From the NCBI RefSeq assembly GCF_013314895.1, contig NZ_JABTYE010000020.1:38569-102568 (forward strand): a stretch of 64,000 nt of DNA, given 5' to 3'. Both the position numbers and the translations under genes were made by a program. Shown one piece after another: positions 34,860 through 43,125 of the stretch. Each line of letters begins with the position of its first letter. Positions within the stretch are counted from its first letter, which is position 1. Below the pieces are notes generated by a model. That model searched no databases. It was not told the DNA's origin and worked only from the letters and a program-made list of their open reading frames with translations. Source of the DNA: Cupriavidus gilardii. Lineage in GTDB: Bacteria > Pseudomonadota > Gammaproteobacteria > Burkholderiales > Burkholderiaceae.

Positions 34860-36020
34860 TCAGTACTTCCACAAAATCTTCTGCAGCTCCCGCGTGTCGT
34901 TGGTCCTGGTCAACGCCAGCGCGGTCAGGATGCGCGCCTTCTGCGGCAACTGGTCGTCGACCACCACCCAGTCGTACTTGTCGTCCGGTTGCTCGCCGTT
35001 GCGGATGACGACGCCGCTGCCCGTGCGCGAGGCGCGGACGATCTGCACGCCCTTGGCGCGGGCGGCCTTCAGTGGCTCGACCATGTATTCCCCGACGCTG
35101 CCATTGCCGGTGCCGGCATAGACGATCGCCTTGGCGCCGTTCCTGACGGCTGCGTCGACGCTGCCCGGATTCGCATTGCCGTAGGCATAGACGATCGCCA
35201 CTTCAGGCAGGCGATCGATGCGGTCGATGTCCCATTCGGTCGCGGTGGTATGCGGACGGGCCGGCAGGCGGTAATACAGCGTGCGGCCCTCGACCACGTA
35301 GCCCAGCGGGCCGAACGGCGAACGGAAGGTCTCGGTCTTGAAGGTGTTGCTCTTGGTGACGTCGCGGCCCGTGTGGATCTCGTCGTTCAGCACCACCAGC
35401 GTGCCCTTGCCCCTGGACTCGGGGCTGGAGGCGACCAGCACCGCGTCGTACAGGTTCAGCGCGCCGTCCGCGCCGAGCGCGGTACCCGGGCGCATCGAGC
35501 CGACCACCACCACCGGCTTGTCGCTCTTGAGCGTCAGGTTCAGGAAGTAGGCGGTTTCTTCGATGGTGTCGGTGCCGTGCGTGATCACGACGCCGTCCAC
35601 GTCAGGCTGCTTCAGCAACTCCGACACGCGCTTGCCCAACTTGAGCAGACGCTCGTTGTTGAAACTCTCCGAACCGATCTGGAAGATCTGCTCGCCCTTG
35701 ACGTTGGCGACCTTCGAAATTTCCGGCACCGACGCGATGATCTTGTCGACCGGCACCACCGCGGACTGGTAGGCGGCGGTATTGATGGCCGAGGCGCCCG
35801 CGCCGGCGATGGTGCCGCCGGTGCCGACGATCACGATATTGGCCTTGCGGGCCTGGCTCGGCGCGGTTGCCGCGGGAGTCGTGGTGGCTGCCGGGGCGGC
35901 GGGCGTCGCGGGTGCGGCGGGCGCGACGACGGTCTGTGCGTGGGCCGCGCCGATGAGCAGGCCGGCGCAAAGCAGCAGCGCGGCGATCGGGCGGACGGGG
36001 TGAAGGGTGGTACGGGCCAT
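34860..36020 (-). CDS. ansB: Periplasmic L-asparaginase, type II
   Basis: 386 residues. The signal peptide (PIAALLLCAGLLIGAAHAQ) is followed by an Ala/Pro/Thr linker and then the asparaginase domain. The two catalytic signatures are IVIVGTGGTIAGAG (first Thr) and VITHGTDTIEETAYFL (second Thr with Asp). VVGSMRPGTALGADGALNLYDAV is also typical. It hydrolyses L-asparagine (and possibly glutamine) to the acid and ammonia in the periplasm. The ATG at 36020 has GAGGAG six bases upstream and opens the signal peptide; the frame runs further upstream without signal-peptide character. Confidence 0.95.
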   Translation of the reverse strand: MARTTLHPVRPIAALLLCAGLLIGAAHAQTVVAPAAPATPAAPAATTTPAATAPSQARKANIVIVGTGGTIAGAGASAINTAAYQSAVVPVDKIIASVPEISKVANVKGEQIFQIGSESFNNERLLKLGKRVSELLKQPDVDGVVITHGTDTIEETAYFLNLTLKSDKPVVVVGSMRPGTALGADGALNLYDAVLVASSPESRGKGTLVVLNDEIHTGRDVTKSNTFKTETFRSPFGPLGYVVEGRTLYYRLPARPHTTATEWDIDRIDRLPEVAIVYAYGNANPGSVDAAVRNGAKAIVYAGTGNGSVGEYMVEPLKAARAKGVQIVRASRTGSGVVIRNGEQPDDKYDWVVVDDQLPQKARILTALALTRTNDTRELQKILWKY

Positions 36021-36272
36021 GATGCTCCTCTGAATGGATGGCTTCGCGTCGCCTCGTGAGCGCGCGGCCGTGTGCAACTGTCCTTGTTCGTATTGGATCC
36101 CCGCGCTTGCCGCGGCCGGCCGTTCACCGGTTGACGTCAAGCGCAGAGCGTGGACTATACACACGTGATCGAAAGCCTTCCAGAGGCGGCCTGAGTCGGC
36201 CCTGACGGGCACGGCGGCAGCTTGCGCGATGGCCTTCATGCAAGAGAAGACAGTCGGCTCGAGCGATGCGGC

Positions 36273-37826
36273 TCAAGCCGCCAACCGGAACGTCCCCACC
36301 GCCCGATGCAGCGCCTCGGCCTGGTCTTCCAGCGAAGCGGCCGCCGCGGCAGCCTGCTCGACCAGCGCGGCGTTCTGCTGCGCCATCTGGTCCATCTGCG
36401 TGACGGCCTGGTTCACCTGCTCGATGCCGCCGGTCTGTTCCTCGGTGGCGGCGCGCATCTCACCGATCAGGTCGGTGACGCGCTTGACCGCCTGGACGAT
36501 CTCGCCCATCGCCTTGCCGGCGTTCTCGACCAGCGCCGAGCCGTCTTCGACGCGCTGCGCCGAATTGCCGATCAGCGCCTTGATTTCCTTGGCGGCGGTA
36601 GCGCTGCGCTGGGCGAGGCTGCGCACCTCGCCGGCCACCACCGCAAAGCCGCGGCCCTGGTCGCCGGCGCGGGCGGCTTCGACGGCGGCGTTCAGCGCGA
36701 GGATGTTGGTCTGGAAGGCGATGCCTTCGATCACGCCGATGATGTCGACCACCTTGCCCGACGCATCCTTGATCTCGCCCATGGTGGACACGACCTGATG
36801 GACGATCTCGCCGCCGCGCACCGCGATCTCGGAGGCGCCTTCCGCCAACCGGCTGGCCTGGCGGGCGTTGTCGGCGGTCTGGCGCACGGTGCTGGTCAGC
36901 TGCTCCATGCTGGCGGCGGTCTCCTCCAGCGAGGCGGCCTGTTCCTCGCTGCGGCGCGACAGATCGGCGTTGCCCGCGGCGATCTGCTTGGCTGCGCCGG
37001 CGATGGAATCTGCCGAGCCGCGGATGGTGCCGATCGCGCCGGTCAGGCGCTGCTGCATCTGCGCCATCGCAAACAGCACGCTGCGCTTGTCGCCGGGTGC
37101 GAGCTGGACGTCGCTGGCCAGATCGCCTTCCGCAATCCGGCTGGCGATATGCGAGGTGAGCGCCGGCTCACCGCCCAGCTGTTTGTGCAGGCCGTTGGCG
37201 ATACGGACGACCACCAGACTCATCAGCGTGCCGATCACCAGCAGCAGCCCAAGCGATTGCCACAGCGAGGCGCGGAACGCGGCGTCGATGTCGTCCAGAT
37301 AGACGCCGGAGATGAAGTTCCAGTCCCACGGCTTGAAGTTGGCGACATAGCTGAGCTTCGGTTGCGGCGCCTCGGCGCCGGGCTTGGGCCACAGGTAGTG
37401 GACGAAGCCGGTACCCGGACCCTTGCCGATCTCGGCGATGTCGCGGAACAGGTAGGTGCCGGCCGGGTCCTTGAAGTCGGCCATGCTCTTGCCGTTCATC
37501 TCCGACTTGATCGGGTGCATCACGACCACGGTGTCCGAGCGCATCAGCGTGAAATAGCCGTCGCTGCCAAAGCGCATCGCCCGCACCTTGTCGATGGCGA
37601 ATTCCTTGGCCTGTTCCACCGTCAGCTTGCCGGCCTTCGCTTCGGCCTCGTAGGCCTTGACCACCGACAGCGCGGTCTCGGTGACATGGACCAGATCGGT
37701 GCGCCGCTCGTCCAGCCGCATGTTGCGCATCTGCCAGGCATCCCACAGCAGCAGCGCCAACAGGCACACCCAGCTGAGCACCAATGGCAGCAGCAATTTC
37801 TTTCTCAAGCTAAGACGTTCCAGCAT
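36273..37826 (-). CDS. Methyl-accepting chemotaxis protein with single Cache sensor
   Basis: 517 residues. Membrane segments near 10-30 and 190-210 flank a periplasmic sCache domain ([54 protein letters not shown]). HAMP, adaptation helices and the highly conserved signalling hairpin ([25 protein letters not shown]) follow. It reports ligand to CheA/CheW to steer motility. No CheB/CheR-binding pentapeptide is present at the C-terminus (ends TFRLAA). No che genes nearby, so it is an orphan receptor. Confidence 0.95.
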   Translation of the reverse strand: MLERLSLRKKLLLPLVLSWVCLLALLLWDAWQMRNMRLDERRTDLVHVTETALSVVKAYEAEAKAGKLTVEQAKEFAIDKVRAMRFGSDGYFTLMRSDTVVVMHPIKSEMNGKSMADFKDPAGTYLFRDIAEIGKGPGTGFVHYLWPKPGAEAPQPKLSYVANFKPWDWNFISGVYLDDIDAAFRASLWQSLGLLLVIGTLMSLVVVRIANGLHKQLGGEPALTSHIASRIAEGDLASDVQLAPGDKRSVLFAMAQMQQRLTGAIGTIRGSADSIAGAAKQIAAGNADLSRRSEEQAASLEETAASMEQLTSTVRQTADNARQASRLAEGASEIAVRGGEIVHQVVSTMGEIKDASGKVVDIIGVIEGIAFQTNILALNAAVEAARAGDQGRGFAVVAGEVRSLAQRSATAAKEIKALIGNSAQRVEDGSALVENAGKAMGEIVQAVKRVTDLIGEMRAATEEQTGGIEQVNQAVTQMDQMAQQNAALVEQAAAAAASLEDQAEALHRAVGTFRLAA

Positions 37827-38032
37827 CGTGATTCCCCGTGGTCCACCGTAAAAATTGTGTTTGTCCGCGGCATAACGGCGGACCGGCGGACAAACTTGAT
37901 CGGGATCGGCCTAGGGCTTTCCATGAGTGCAAATGCGGGCACAATCGTGCCTGTACGCGTTAAGTTACATGCACTTACTTACAAGTTACGCCGACGTGAA
38001 ATGCGCTGTAATACTTATTAATCACGTCCGCA
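37827..38032. other. Upstream part of the divergent chemoreceptor / PepSY-operon intergenic region
   Basis: No gene. It is clearly AT-richer than its surroundings (37920-38070). Contains GTTTGTCCGC..GCGGACAAAC, an inverted repeat near 37858-37897 (half-sites TTTGTCCGC and GCGGACAAA), which could be an operator or hairpin for the chemoreceptor transcript. Confidence 0.5.
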
Positions 38033-38064
38033 TTGCAGTACCAAATGAGAACAATTATTCTTTC
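38033..38064 (+). promoter_or_regulatory. Fur-box promoter of the PepSY-DUF2271-DUF4198-ApbE operon
   Basis: TTGCAG (38033-38038), 17 bp, TATTCT (38056-38061). The Fur-like box AATGAGAACAATTATTCTT (from 38044) covers the spacer and -10, matching the AATGAGAATNATTCTCATT consensus at about 14 of 18 positions. Transcription would start near 38068, about 128 nt before the first ATG. Confidence 0.6.
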
Positions 38065-38195
38065 GGTCTCCTGAAACTCCCGTTACGACGGGCCAACGGA
38101 CGGCCGAGGCGGCAACCGCAACCACGCCGCGCCGCCGTCCCGCACGCCGCATTGCCCCGGCGACAAGCAACACGCAGTGGCGCCGGAACGCAGTC

Positions 38196-38921
38196 ATGAC
38201 CGAATCCCGCTTGGAACACCGCTCGGAACACCGCTCGGAATCCCGCCTGGAGCCTCCCTTGGCGCCTCGTTCAGGGGCGGCGCAGCAGCGCCGCGCCTTC
38301 TGGCTCAAGCATCTGCACCAATGGCACTGGATCAGCTCCGCGCTGTGTCTGATCGGCATGCTGCTGTTCGCCGTGACCGGCTTCACGCTGAACCATGCCG
38401 GCCAGATCGAGGCCGAGCCCAAGGTGGTGACGCGCCAGGCCGAAGCGCCGGCGCCGGTGCTGGCGGCGTTGAAGGCCCGCAAAGCGACACTTGCCGGCGA
38501 TAACGGCGGCACAGGTCAGGACAAGACTCCAGTCCCCGCGGAGCTGGCCGACTGGCTGCAGCGCGAATTCGATATCGACGCGCATGGCCGCGAGGCCGAA
38601 TGGTCGGCCGACGAGCTGTACGTGCCGCTGCCGCGGCCGGGCGGCGACGCCTGGGTCAGCGTCGCGCTGGACAGCGGCGAGACGCAGTACGAGCTGACCA
38701 CGCGCGGCTGGATCTCCTATCTGAACGACCTGCACAAGGGCCGCAACACCGGCGCTGCATGGAGCCTGTTCCTGGACGTGTTCGCGTTCGCCTGCCTGGT
38801 GTTCTGCGTGACCGGCCTGTTCTTGCTGAAGCTGCACGCCGGCGGGCGCGTCGCCACCTGGCCCTTGGTCGGGCTGGGGCTGGTCGCGCCGTTGCTGCTG
38901 GCCATCCTGTTTATTCATTGA
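38196..38921 (+). CDS. PepSY-domain inner-membrane protein
   Basis: 241 residues. The N-terminal cytoplasmic tail contains four 12-bp/4-residue repeats (RLEH, RSEH, RSES, RLEP; 38208-38255). The first membrane helix follows LKHLHQWHW (HWISSALCLIGMLLFAVTGFTLNHA), a periplasmic PepSY-like domain is next, and two C-terminal helices (WSLFLDVFAFACLVFCVTGLFLL and WPLVGLGLVAPLLLAILFIH) end the protein. The histidines in HLHQWHW and LNDLHKGR resemble haem ligands of PepSY-type reductases. It heads a tight same-strand cluster of five genes behind a Fur-type promoter and probably passes electrons across the membrane for iron acquisition; inferred from context. Confidence 0.87.
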   Translation: MTESRLEHRSEHRSESRLEPPLAPRSGAAQQRRAFWLKHLHQWHWISSALCLIGMLLFAVTGFTLNHAGQIEAEPKVVTRQAEAPAPVLAALKARKATLAGDNGGTGQDKTPVPAELADWLQREFDIDAHGREAEWSADELYVPLPRPGGDAWVSVALDSGETQYELTTRGWISYLNDLHKGRNTGAAWSLFLDVFAFACLVFCVTGLFLLKLHAGGRVATWPLVGLGLVAPLLLAILFIH

Positions 38922-38933
38922 CGAGGTTCTTCC

Positions 38934-39509
38934 ATGCGTCGTTTGTTTAGCGTCTCCATGACCGGTCTGAGCGGCCTGGGCAGCCTGACCGGCCTGGCCG
39001 CGGTGTCGTTTGCCGCCCCGGCCGTGGCGGCGGAGATCAATGTCAAGGTCGAGATTCCGCGCCTGAGCGTCGCCGAGTATCACCGGCCCTATGTGGCGAT
39101 GTGGCTGGAGCGCGCCGATCAGAGCCCGGTCGCGACGCTGGCCGTCTGGTACGACGTCAAGCTGAAGAACGCCGAAGGCACCAAGTGGCTGAAGGACATG
39201 CGCCAGTGGTGGCGCAAGGCCGGCCGCGATCTGCAGATGCCGGCCGATGGCATTTCGGGCGCGACGCGCGCGCCGGGCGAACACACCGTGACCTTCACCG
39301 AAGGTAAGGCGCCGCTGGCGAAACTGCCGGCGGGCGAATACCAGCTGGTGGTCGAGGCCGCGCGCGAGGTCGGCGGCCGCGAGCTGCTGCGCGTGCCGTT
39401 CACCTGGCCGCCCGAAGCTGCCAAATCCGGTGCCAAATCCGCCGCCATATCGGCGCAGGCCAAGGGCCAGCACGAACTGGGCGCCGTCACCGTCAGCCTG
39501 AAGCCTTGA
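38934..39509 (+). CDS. DUF2271 periplasmic protein with an ApbE flavinylation motif
   Basis: 191 residues. A signal peptide (about 1-33, ending APAVAA) is followed by a DUF2271 beta-domain (VEIPRLSVAEYHRPYVAMWLER). The sequence DGISGAT at residues 105-111 fits the Dxx(S/T)GA(T/S) motif to which ApbE attaches FMN covalently, predicting phosphoester-linked FMN at Thr111. An ApbE gene lies two genes downstream. The gene starts 12 bp after the PepSY gene. A periplasmic electron carrier between membrane protein and substrate is the best reading; DUF2271 itself has no fixed function. Confidence 0.88.
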   Translation: MRRLFSVSMTGLSGLGSLTGLAAVSFAAPAVAAEINVKVEIPRLSVAEYHRPYVAMWLERADQSPVATLAVWYDVKLKNAEGTKWLKDMRQWWRKAGRDLQMPADGISGATRAPGEHTVTFTEGKAPLAKLPAGEYQLVVEAAREVGGRELLRVPFTWPPEAAKSGAKSAAISAQAKGQHELGAVTVSLKP

Positions 39510-39583
39510 ACCGAGCGGGCCGCGACGTCGCCGTCCGCCGCCTTGATCCCGTCCCTTTCCAATCCCGTGCCCTGGAGCCTTCG

Positions 39584-40417
39584 ATGAACCGTTCCGCGAT
39601 CTCCGCGATGTCCCTCACCGCCAGGCTGTCCGCGCTGGCCCTGGTTGCGCTGCTGCCGCTGTCCGCGCATGCCCACCGTCAATGGCTGCTGCCGTCGGCC
39701 ACCGTGCTGTCGGGCAGCGATCCGTGGGTGACCGTCGACGCGGCGGTGTCCAACGATCTGTTCTACTTCGAGCATTTCCCGCTGCGCCTGGACAACCTGA
39801 GCGTCAGCGCACCGGATGGCAGCCCGGCCAGGGCCGAGAACCAGAGCACCGGCCGCTATCGCAGCACCTTCGACGTGCATCTGACCGCGCCGGGCACCTA
39901 CAAGCTGGCAGTGGTCAACAACGGCCTGTTCGCCAGCTACAAGGAAAACGGCCAGACCAAGCGCTGGCGCGGCTCGGCCGACGAGTTCGCGCAGAAGGTG
40001 CCGGCCAACGCGCAGGATCTGCAGGTGACGCAGGCCGAGAGCCGGCTCGAAACCTTCGTGACCGCCGGCAAGCCGACCACCCAGGCGTTGAAGACCACCG
40101 GCCGCGGGCTGGAACTCGCGCCCGTCACCCATCCGAACGATCTGTTCGCCGGTGAGCCGGCCAGCTTCCGGCTGCTGCTCGACGGCAAGCCGGCCGCCAA
40201 CGTCGAGGTCGAGGTCGTGCCCGGCGGCAACCGTTATCGCGACCAGCTCGGCGAGATGAAGGTCAAGACCGATGCCGACGGCAAGTTCACCGTCAAGTGG
40301 CCGTCGCCGGGCATGTACTGGATCGAGGCGGAGGTGCGCGACGACAAGGTCTCGATCAAGCCTGCCAAGGCGCGCCGCGCGGCCTATATGGCGACCTTCG
40401 AGGTGCTGCCGCAGTAA
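39584..40417 (+). CDS. DUF4198 periplasmic protein
   Basis: 277 residues. A signal peptide (LSALALVALLPLSAHA) leads directly into HRQWLLPSATVL, the usual DUF4198 start, a His-bearing mature N-terminus that may bind metal. The rest is beta-rich, with a C-terminal Ig-like region (KVKTDADGKFTVKWPSPGMYWIEAE). Proteins of this family accompany TonB receptors and nickel/cobalt or iron uptake genes; a periplasmic metal-binding role is plausible. The ATG at 39584 has GGAG upstream; the same frame opens earlier with a TTG overlapping the DUF2271 end but that would bury the signal peptide. Confidence 0.87.
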   Translation: MNRSAISAMSLTARLSALALVALLPLSAHAHRQWLLPSATVLSGSDPWVTVDAAVSNDLFYFEHFPLRLDNLSVSAPDGSPARAENQSTGRYRSTFDVHLTAPGTYKLAVVNNGLFASYKENGQTKRWRGSADEFAQKVPANAQDLQVTQAESRLETFVTAGKPTTQALKTTGRGLELAPVTHPNDLFAGEPASFRLLLDGKPAANVEVEVVPGGNRYRDQLGEMKVKTDADGKFTVKWPSPGMYWIEAEVRDDKVSIKPAKARRAAYMATFEVLPQ

Positions 40418-40435
40418 GTGCGGCGAAGCTGTCCG

Positions 40436-41518
40436 ATGTTGTCGATGTCTGCCCCTTCGGCGCTGCCTTCCACATCATCCGCGCCGGCACCCGTCGCGCG
40501 GCGTGTGCTGGTGCCGCTGACGCTCGATGCGCCGCCGTCGCCGCCGGACGGCGCGGCGGTGTTGCATCGATGCGGGGGGCAGACGATGGGGACCACCTGG
40601 TCGGTGCGCTGCCTGCTTGGGCGCGATGACGATGCGGCGTCGATCGAAGCCGGTATCGATGCGTTGCTCGCGCAGATCGTCGCGCAGATGAGCAACTGGA
40701 TCGACCACTCCGATATCGGCCGCTTCAACGGCGCAGCGGCGGGCAGCTGGCTGACGTTGCCGCCCGCCTGCTTCTCGGTCCTGCAGGCGGCGCTGGCGGT
40801 CGCGCGCGACAGCGGCGGCGCCTACGATCCGAGCGCGGGACCGCTGGTGACGCTGTGGGGCTTCGGCCCCGGCGGTCCGCGCGCGGTGCCGCCGAGCGCC
40901 GACGAGGTCGAAGCGGCGCGGTCCCGCTGCGGCTGGGCCCGCATCGAACTCGACGAGGAAGGGCGCCGTGCGCGTCAGCCCGGTGGCGTGTCGGTCGACC
41001 TGTGCGCGATCGCGAAGGGCTATGCGGTCGACGCGGTTTCGGCATGGCTGTCGGCGCGCGGCGTGCCGCACCATCTGGTCGAGATCGGCGGCGAATTGCG
41101 CGGCGAGGGCGTCAAGCCCGACGGCCTGCCGTGGTGGGTCGAACTCGAAAGCCCGCCGCCCGCCGAACGTGCCGCCTGCACTGGCGATGCTGCGGTGCAG
41201 ACGGTGGTGGCGCTGCACGGCCTGTCGGTCGCCACCTCTGGCGATTACCGGCGCTATTTCGACAGCGGCGGCCGCCGCTACGCCCACACGCTCGATCCCC
41301 GCACCGGCTATCCGGCCAGCCACGCGCTGGCCTCCGTTACCGTGCTGCACCGGCAATGCATGATGGCCGATGCGCTGTCGACCGCGCTGACCGTGCTCGG
41401 CCCCGAGGCCGGCATGGCCTTCGCCATGCAGCGCGGCATCGCGGCAAGGTTGCTGCTGCGTACGCCGCAAGGCTTCACCGAACGCGTTTCGCCGGCCTTT
41501 GCGGCGATGCTCGCATGA
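40436..41518 (+). CDS. apbE: FAD:protein FMN transferase
   Basis: 360 residues, ApbE family. It transfers FMN from FAD to Thr/Ser in periplasmic flavoproteins. Typical blocks are GQTMGTTWSVRC, the YDPSAGPLVTLWGFG segment, GVSVDLCAIAKGYAVD and SVATSGDYRRYF, followed by YAHTLDPRTGYPA. No obvious signal peptide precedes the domain: the N-terminus is Ser/Pro/Ala-rich, so export or a cytoplasmic location is unclear. The ATG at 40436 is chosen; a GTG at 40418 abuts the previous stop. The stop overlaps the next start (ATGA). Its likely substrate is the DGISGAT-bearing DUF2271 protein. Confidence 0.92.
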   Translation: MLSMSAPSALPSTSSAPAPVARRVLVPLTLDAPPSPPDGAAVLHRCGGQTMGTTWSVRCLLGRDDDAASIEAGIDALLAQIVAQMSNWIDHSDIGRFNGAAAGSWLTLPPACFSVLQAALAVARDSGGAYDPSAGPLVTLWGFGPGGPRAVPPSADEVEAARSRCGWARIELDEEGRRARQPGGVSVDLCAIAKGYAVDAVSAWLSARGVPHHLVEIGGELRGEGVKPDGLPWWVELESPPPAERAACTGDAAVQTVVALHGLSVATSGDYRRYFDSGGRRYAHTLDPRTGYPASHALASVTVLHRQCMMADALSTALTVLGPEAGMAFAMQRGIAARLLLRTPQGFTERVSPAFAAMLA

Positions 41519-43125
41519 ACGCGCCGCGACGATTCGGCCTGCCATCGCTGTCGACCGCGCTCAGCGGACTGGCCGGCGCCGCGGGGCTGGCGCTATCGCT
41601 CGCCGGCGCCGGCAAATGGCCCACTGCCGGCGGTGTCGCGCTCGCCTACGCCGGCTTCTGCGGCGCGATCCTCGCGCTGCACCGCCATCGTCGCCAGCGC
41701 AGCGCCGCCTTCGCGTCGACCGCCGACGATGCCACGCTGATCGCCTATGCCAGCCAGACCGGGTTTGCAGAACAGCTGGCGATGCAGACCGCCCACGCGC
41801 TGCAGCGCGCCGGCCTGCCGGTGCGGGTCGCCTCGTTTGCCGAGCTCGACCTGTCCGCGCTGACGCGCTGCCGTCAGGCGCTGTTCGTCGCCAGCACTAC
41901 CGGCGAGGGCGATGCGCCCGACAGCGCCGCAGGCTTCACGCGCAAGCTCGCGGCGGCCGGCGGCGACGGCCTGCGCCGGCTGCGCTACGGCATCCTGGCG
42001 CTGGGCGACAGCAGCTACGCAAATTTCTGCGCCTACGGCCATGCCTTGGCCGCGGCGTTGCAACGCGCGCAGGCGCAGCCCTTGTTCGATCTGGTCGAGG
42101 TCGACAACGGAGACACCGGGGCGCTACGCCATTGGCAGAACCACTTGTCCGCGCTCGCGGGCGGCGCCGAGATTGCCGATTGGGAGGCGCCGCGCTACGG
42201 CCGCTGGCGGCTGGTCGAACGGCGGCTGATGAATCCCGGCAGCGTTGGCGCGCCGGCCTTCCATCTGGCGCTGGAGCCGGAGGCGCCGGCCGCGCTGGAC
42301 TGGCAGGCCGGTGATATCGCGGAGGTCGGCCCGCGCCTGCCGCCCGAGCAGGTCACGCAGCTGCTGCGTGACCTGTCCCTCGACGGCGCCACGCCGGTGC
42401 GCTGCGATGGCGAAGCGATGTCGCTATCGGACGCGCTGGCGACCCGCATGCCGTTGCCCGCCCCGCACGGCGAGGCGCTGCGCGGCCTTTCACCTCAGGG
42501 GCTGGTCGACGCGCTGCCGCCGCTGCCGCATCGCGAGTATTCGATCGCTTCGCTGCCCGTCGATGGTCGACTGGAGCTGCTGGTGCGACAGACGCGCCAC
42601 GACGACGGCAGGCTCGGCCTGGCTTCCGGCTGGCTGACCGAACATGCGCCGCTGGGCGCCACCATCGCGCTGCGCGTGCGCACCAACCGCGCGTTCCACG
42701 CGCCGGCCGACGACCGTCCGCTGCTGCTGATCGGCAACGGCACGGGCATGGCCGGCCTGCGCGCATTGCTGAAGGCGCGGGCCGCCGCGGGACAGGCGCG
42801 CAACTGGCTGCTGTTCGGCGAACGCAGCGCGGCACACGATGCCTTCTATCGGGAGGAGTTGCAGGCCTGGCAGGCCGGCGGCATGCTGCAGCGCCTGGAC
42901 CAGACCTGGTCGCGCGACGGCGCGCCGCTGCGCTACGTGCAGGACGCCGTGCGCGCGGCCGCGCCGCAGATTCGCGAGTGGGTCGCGGCAGGCGCGGCGA
43001 TCTACGTGTGCGGCAGCTTGCAGGGCATGGCCAGCGGCGTCAACGACGCCCTGGCCGAGGCGCTGGGGGCACAGACGCTTGCGGCGCTGGCCGAGAACGG
43101 ACGCTATCGGCGCGACGTCTACTGA
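41515..43125 (+). CDS. Flavodoxin/FNR-type reductase (sulfite reductase flavoprotein-like)
   Basis: 536 residues. One or two N-terminal membrane helices (LAGAAGLALSLAGAG, GGVALAYAGFCGAILALH) anchor a flavodoxin domain (LIAYASQTGFAEQLA for FMN phosphate, STTGEGDAPDSA, LALGDSSYANFC) and a ferredoxin-NADP reductase domain (REYSIAS for FAD, GNGTGMAGLR and VCGSLQGMA for NADPH). This is the CysJ/cytochrome P450 reductase architecture, anchored to the membrane. It should draw electrons from NADPH and feed the PepSY membrane protein. Translationally coupled to apbE (ATGA). It overlaps the convergent permease gene by 7 bp. Confidence 0.9.
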   Translation: MNAPRRFGLPSLSTALSGLAGAAGLALSLAGAGKWPTAGGVALAYAGFCGAILALHRHRRQRSAAFASTADDATLIAYASQTGFAEQLAMQTAHALQRAGLPVRVASFAELDLSALTRCRQALFVASTTGEGDAPDSAAGFTRKLAAAGGDGLRRLRYGILALGDSSYANFCAYGHALAAALQRAQAQPLFDLVEVDNGDTGALRHWQNHLSALAGGAEIADWEAPRYGRWRLVERRLMNPGSVGAPAFHLALEPEAPAALDWQAGDIAEVGPRLPPEQVTQLLRDLSLDGATPVRCDGEAMSLSDALATRMPLPAPHGEALRGLSPQGLVDALPPLPHREYSIASLPVDGRLELLVRQTRHDDGRLGLASGWLTEHAPLGATIALRVRTNRAFHAPADDRPLLLIGNGTGMAGLRALLKARAAAGQARNWLLFGERSAAHDAFYREELQAWQAGGMLQRLDQTWSRDGAPLRYVQDAVRAAAPQIREWVAAGAAIYVCGSLQGMASGVNDALAEALGAQTLAALAENGRYRRDVY

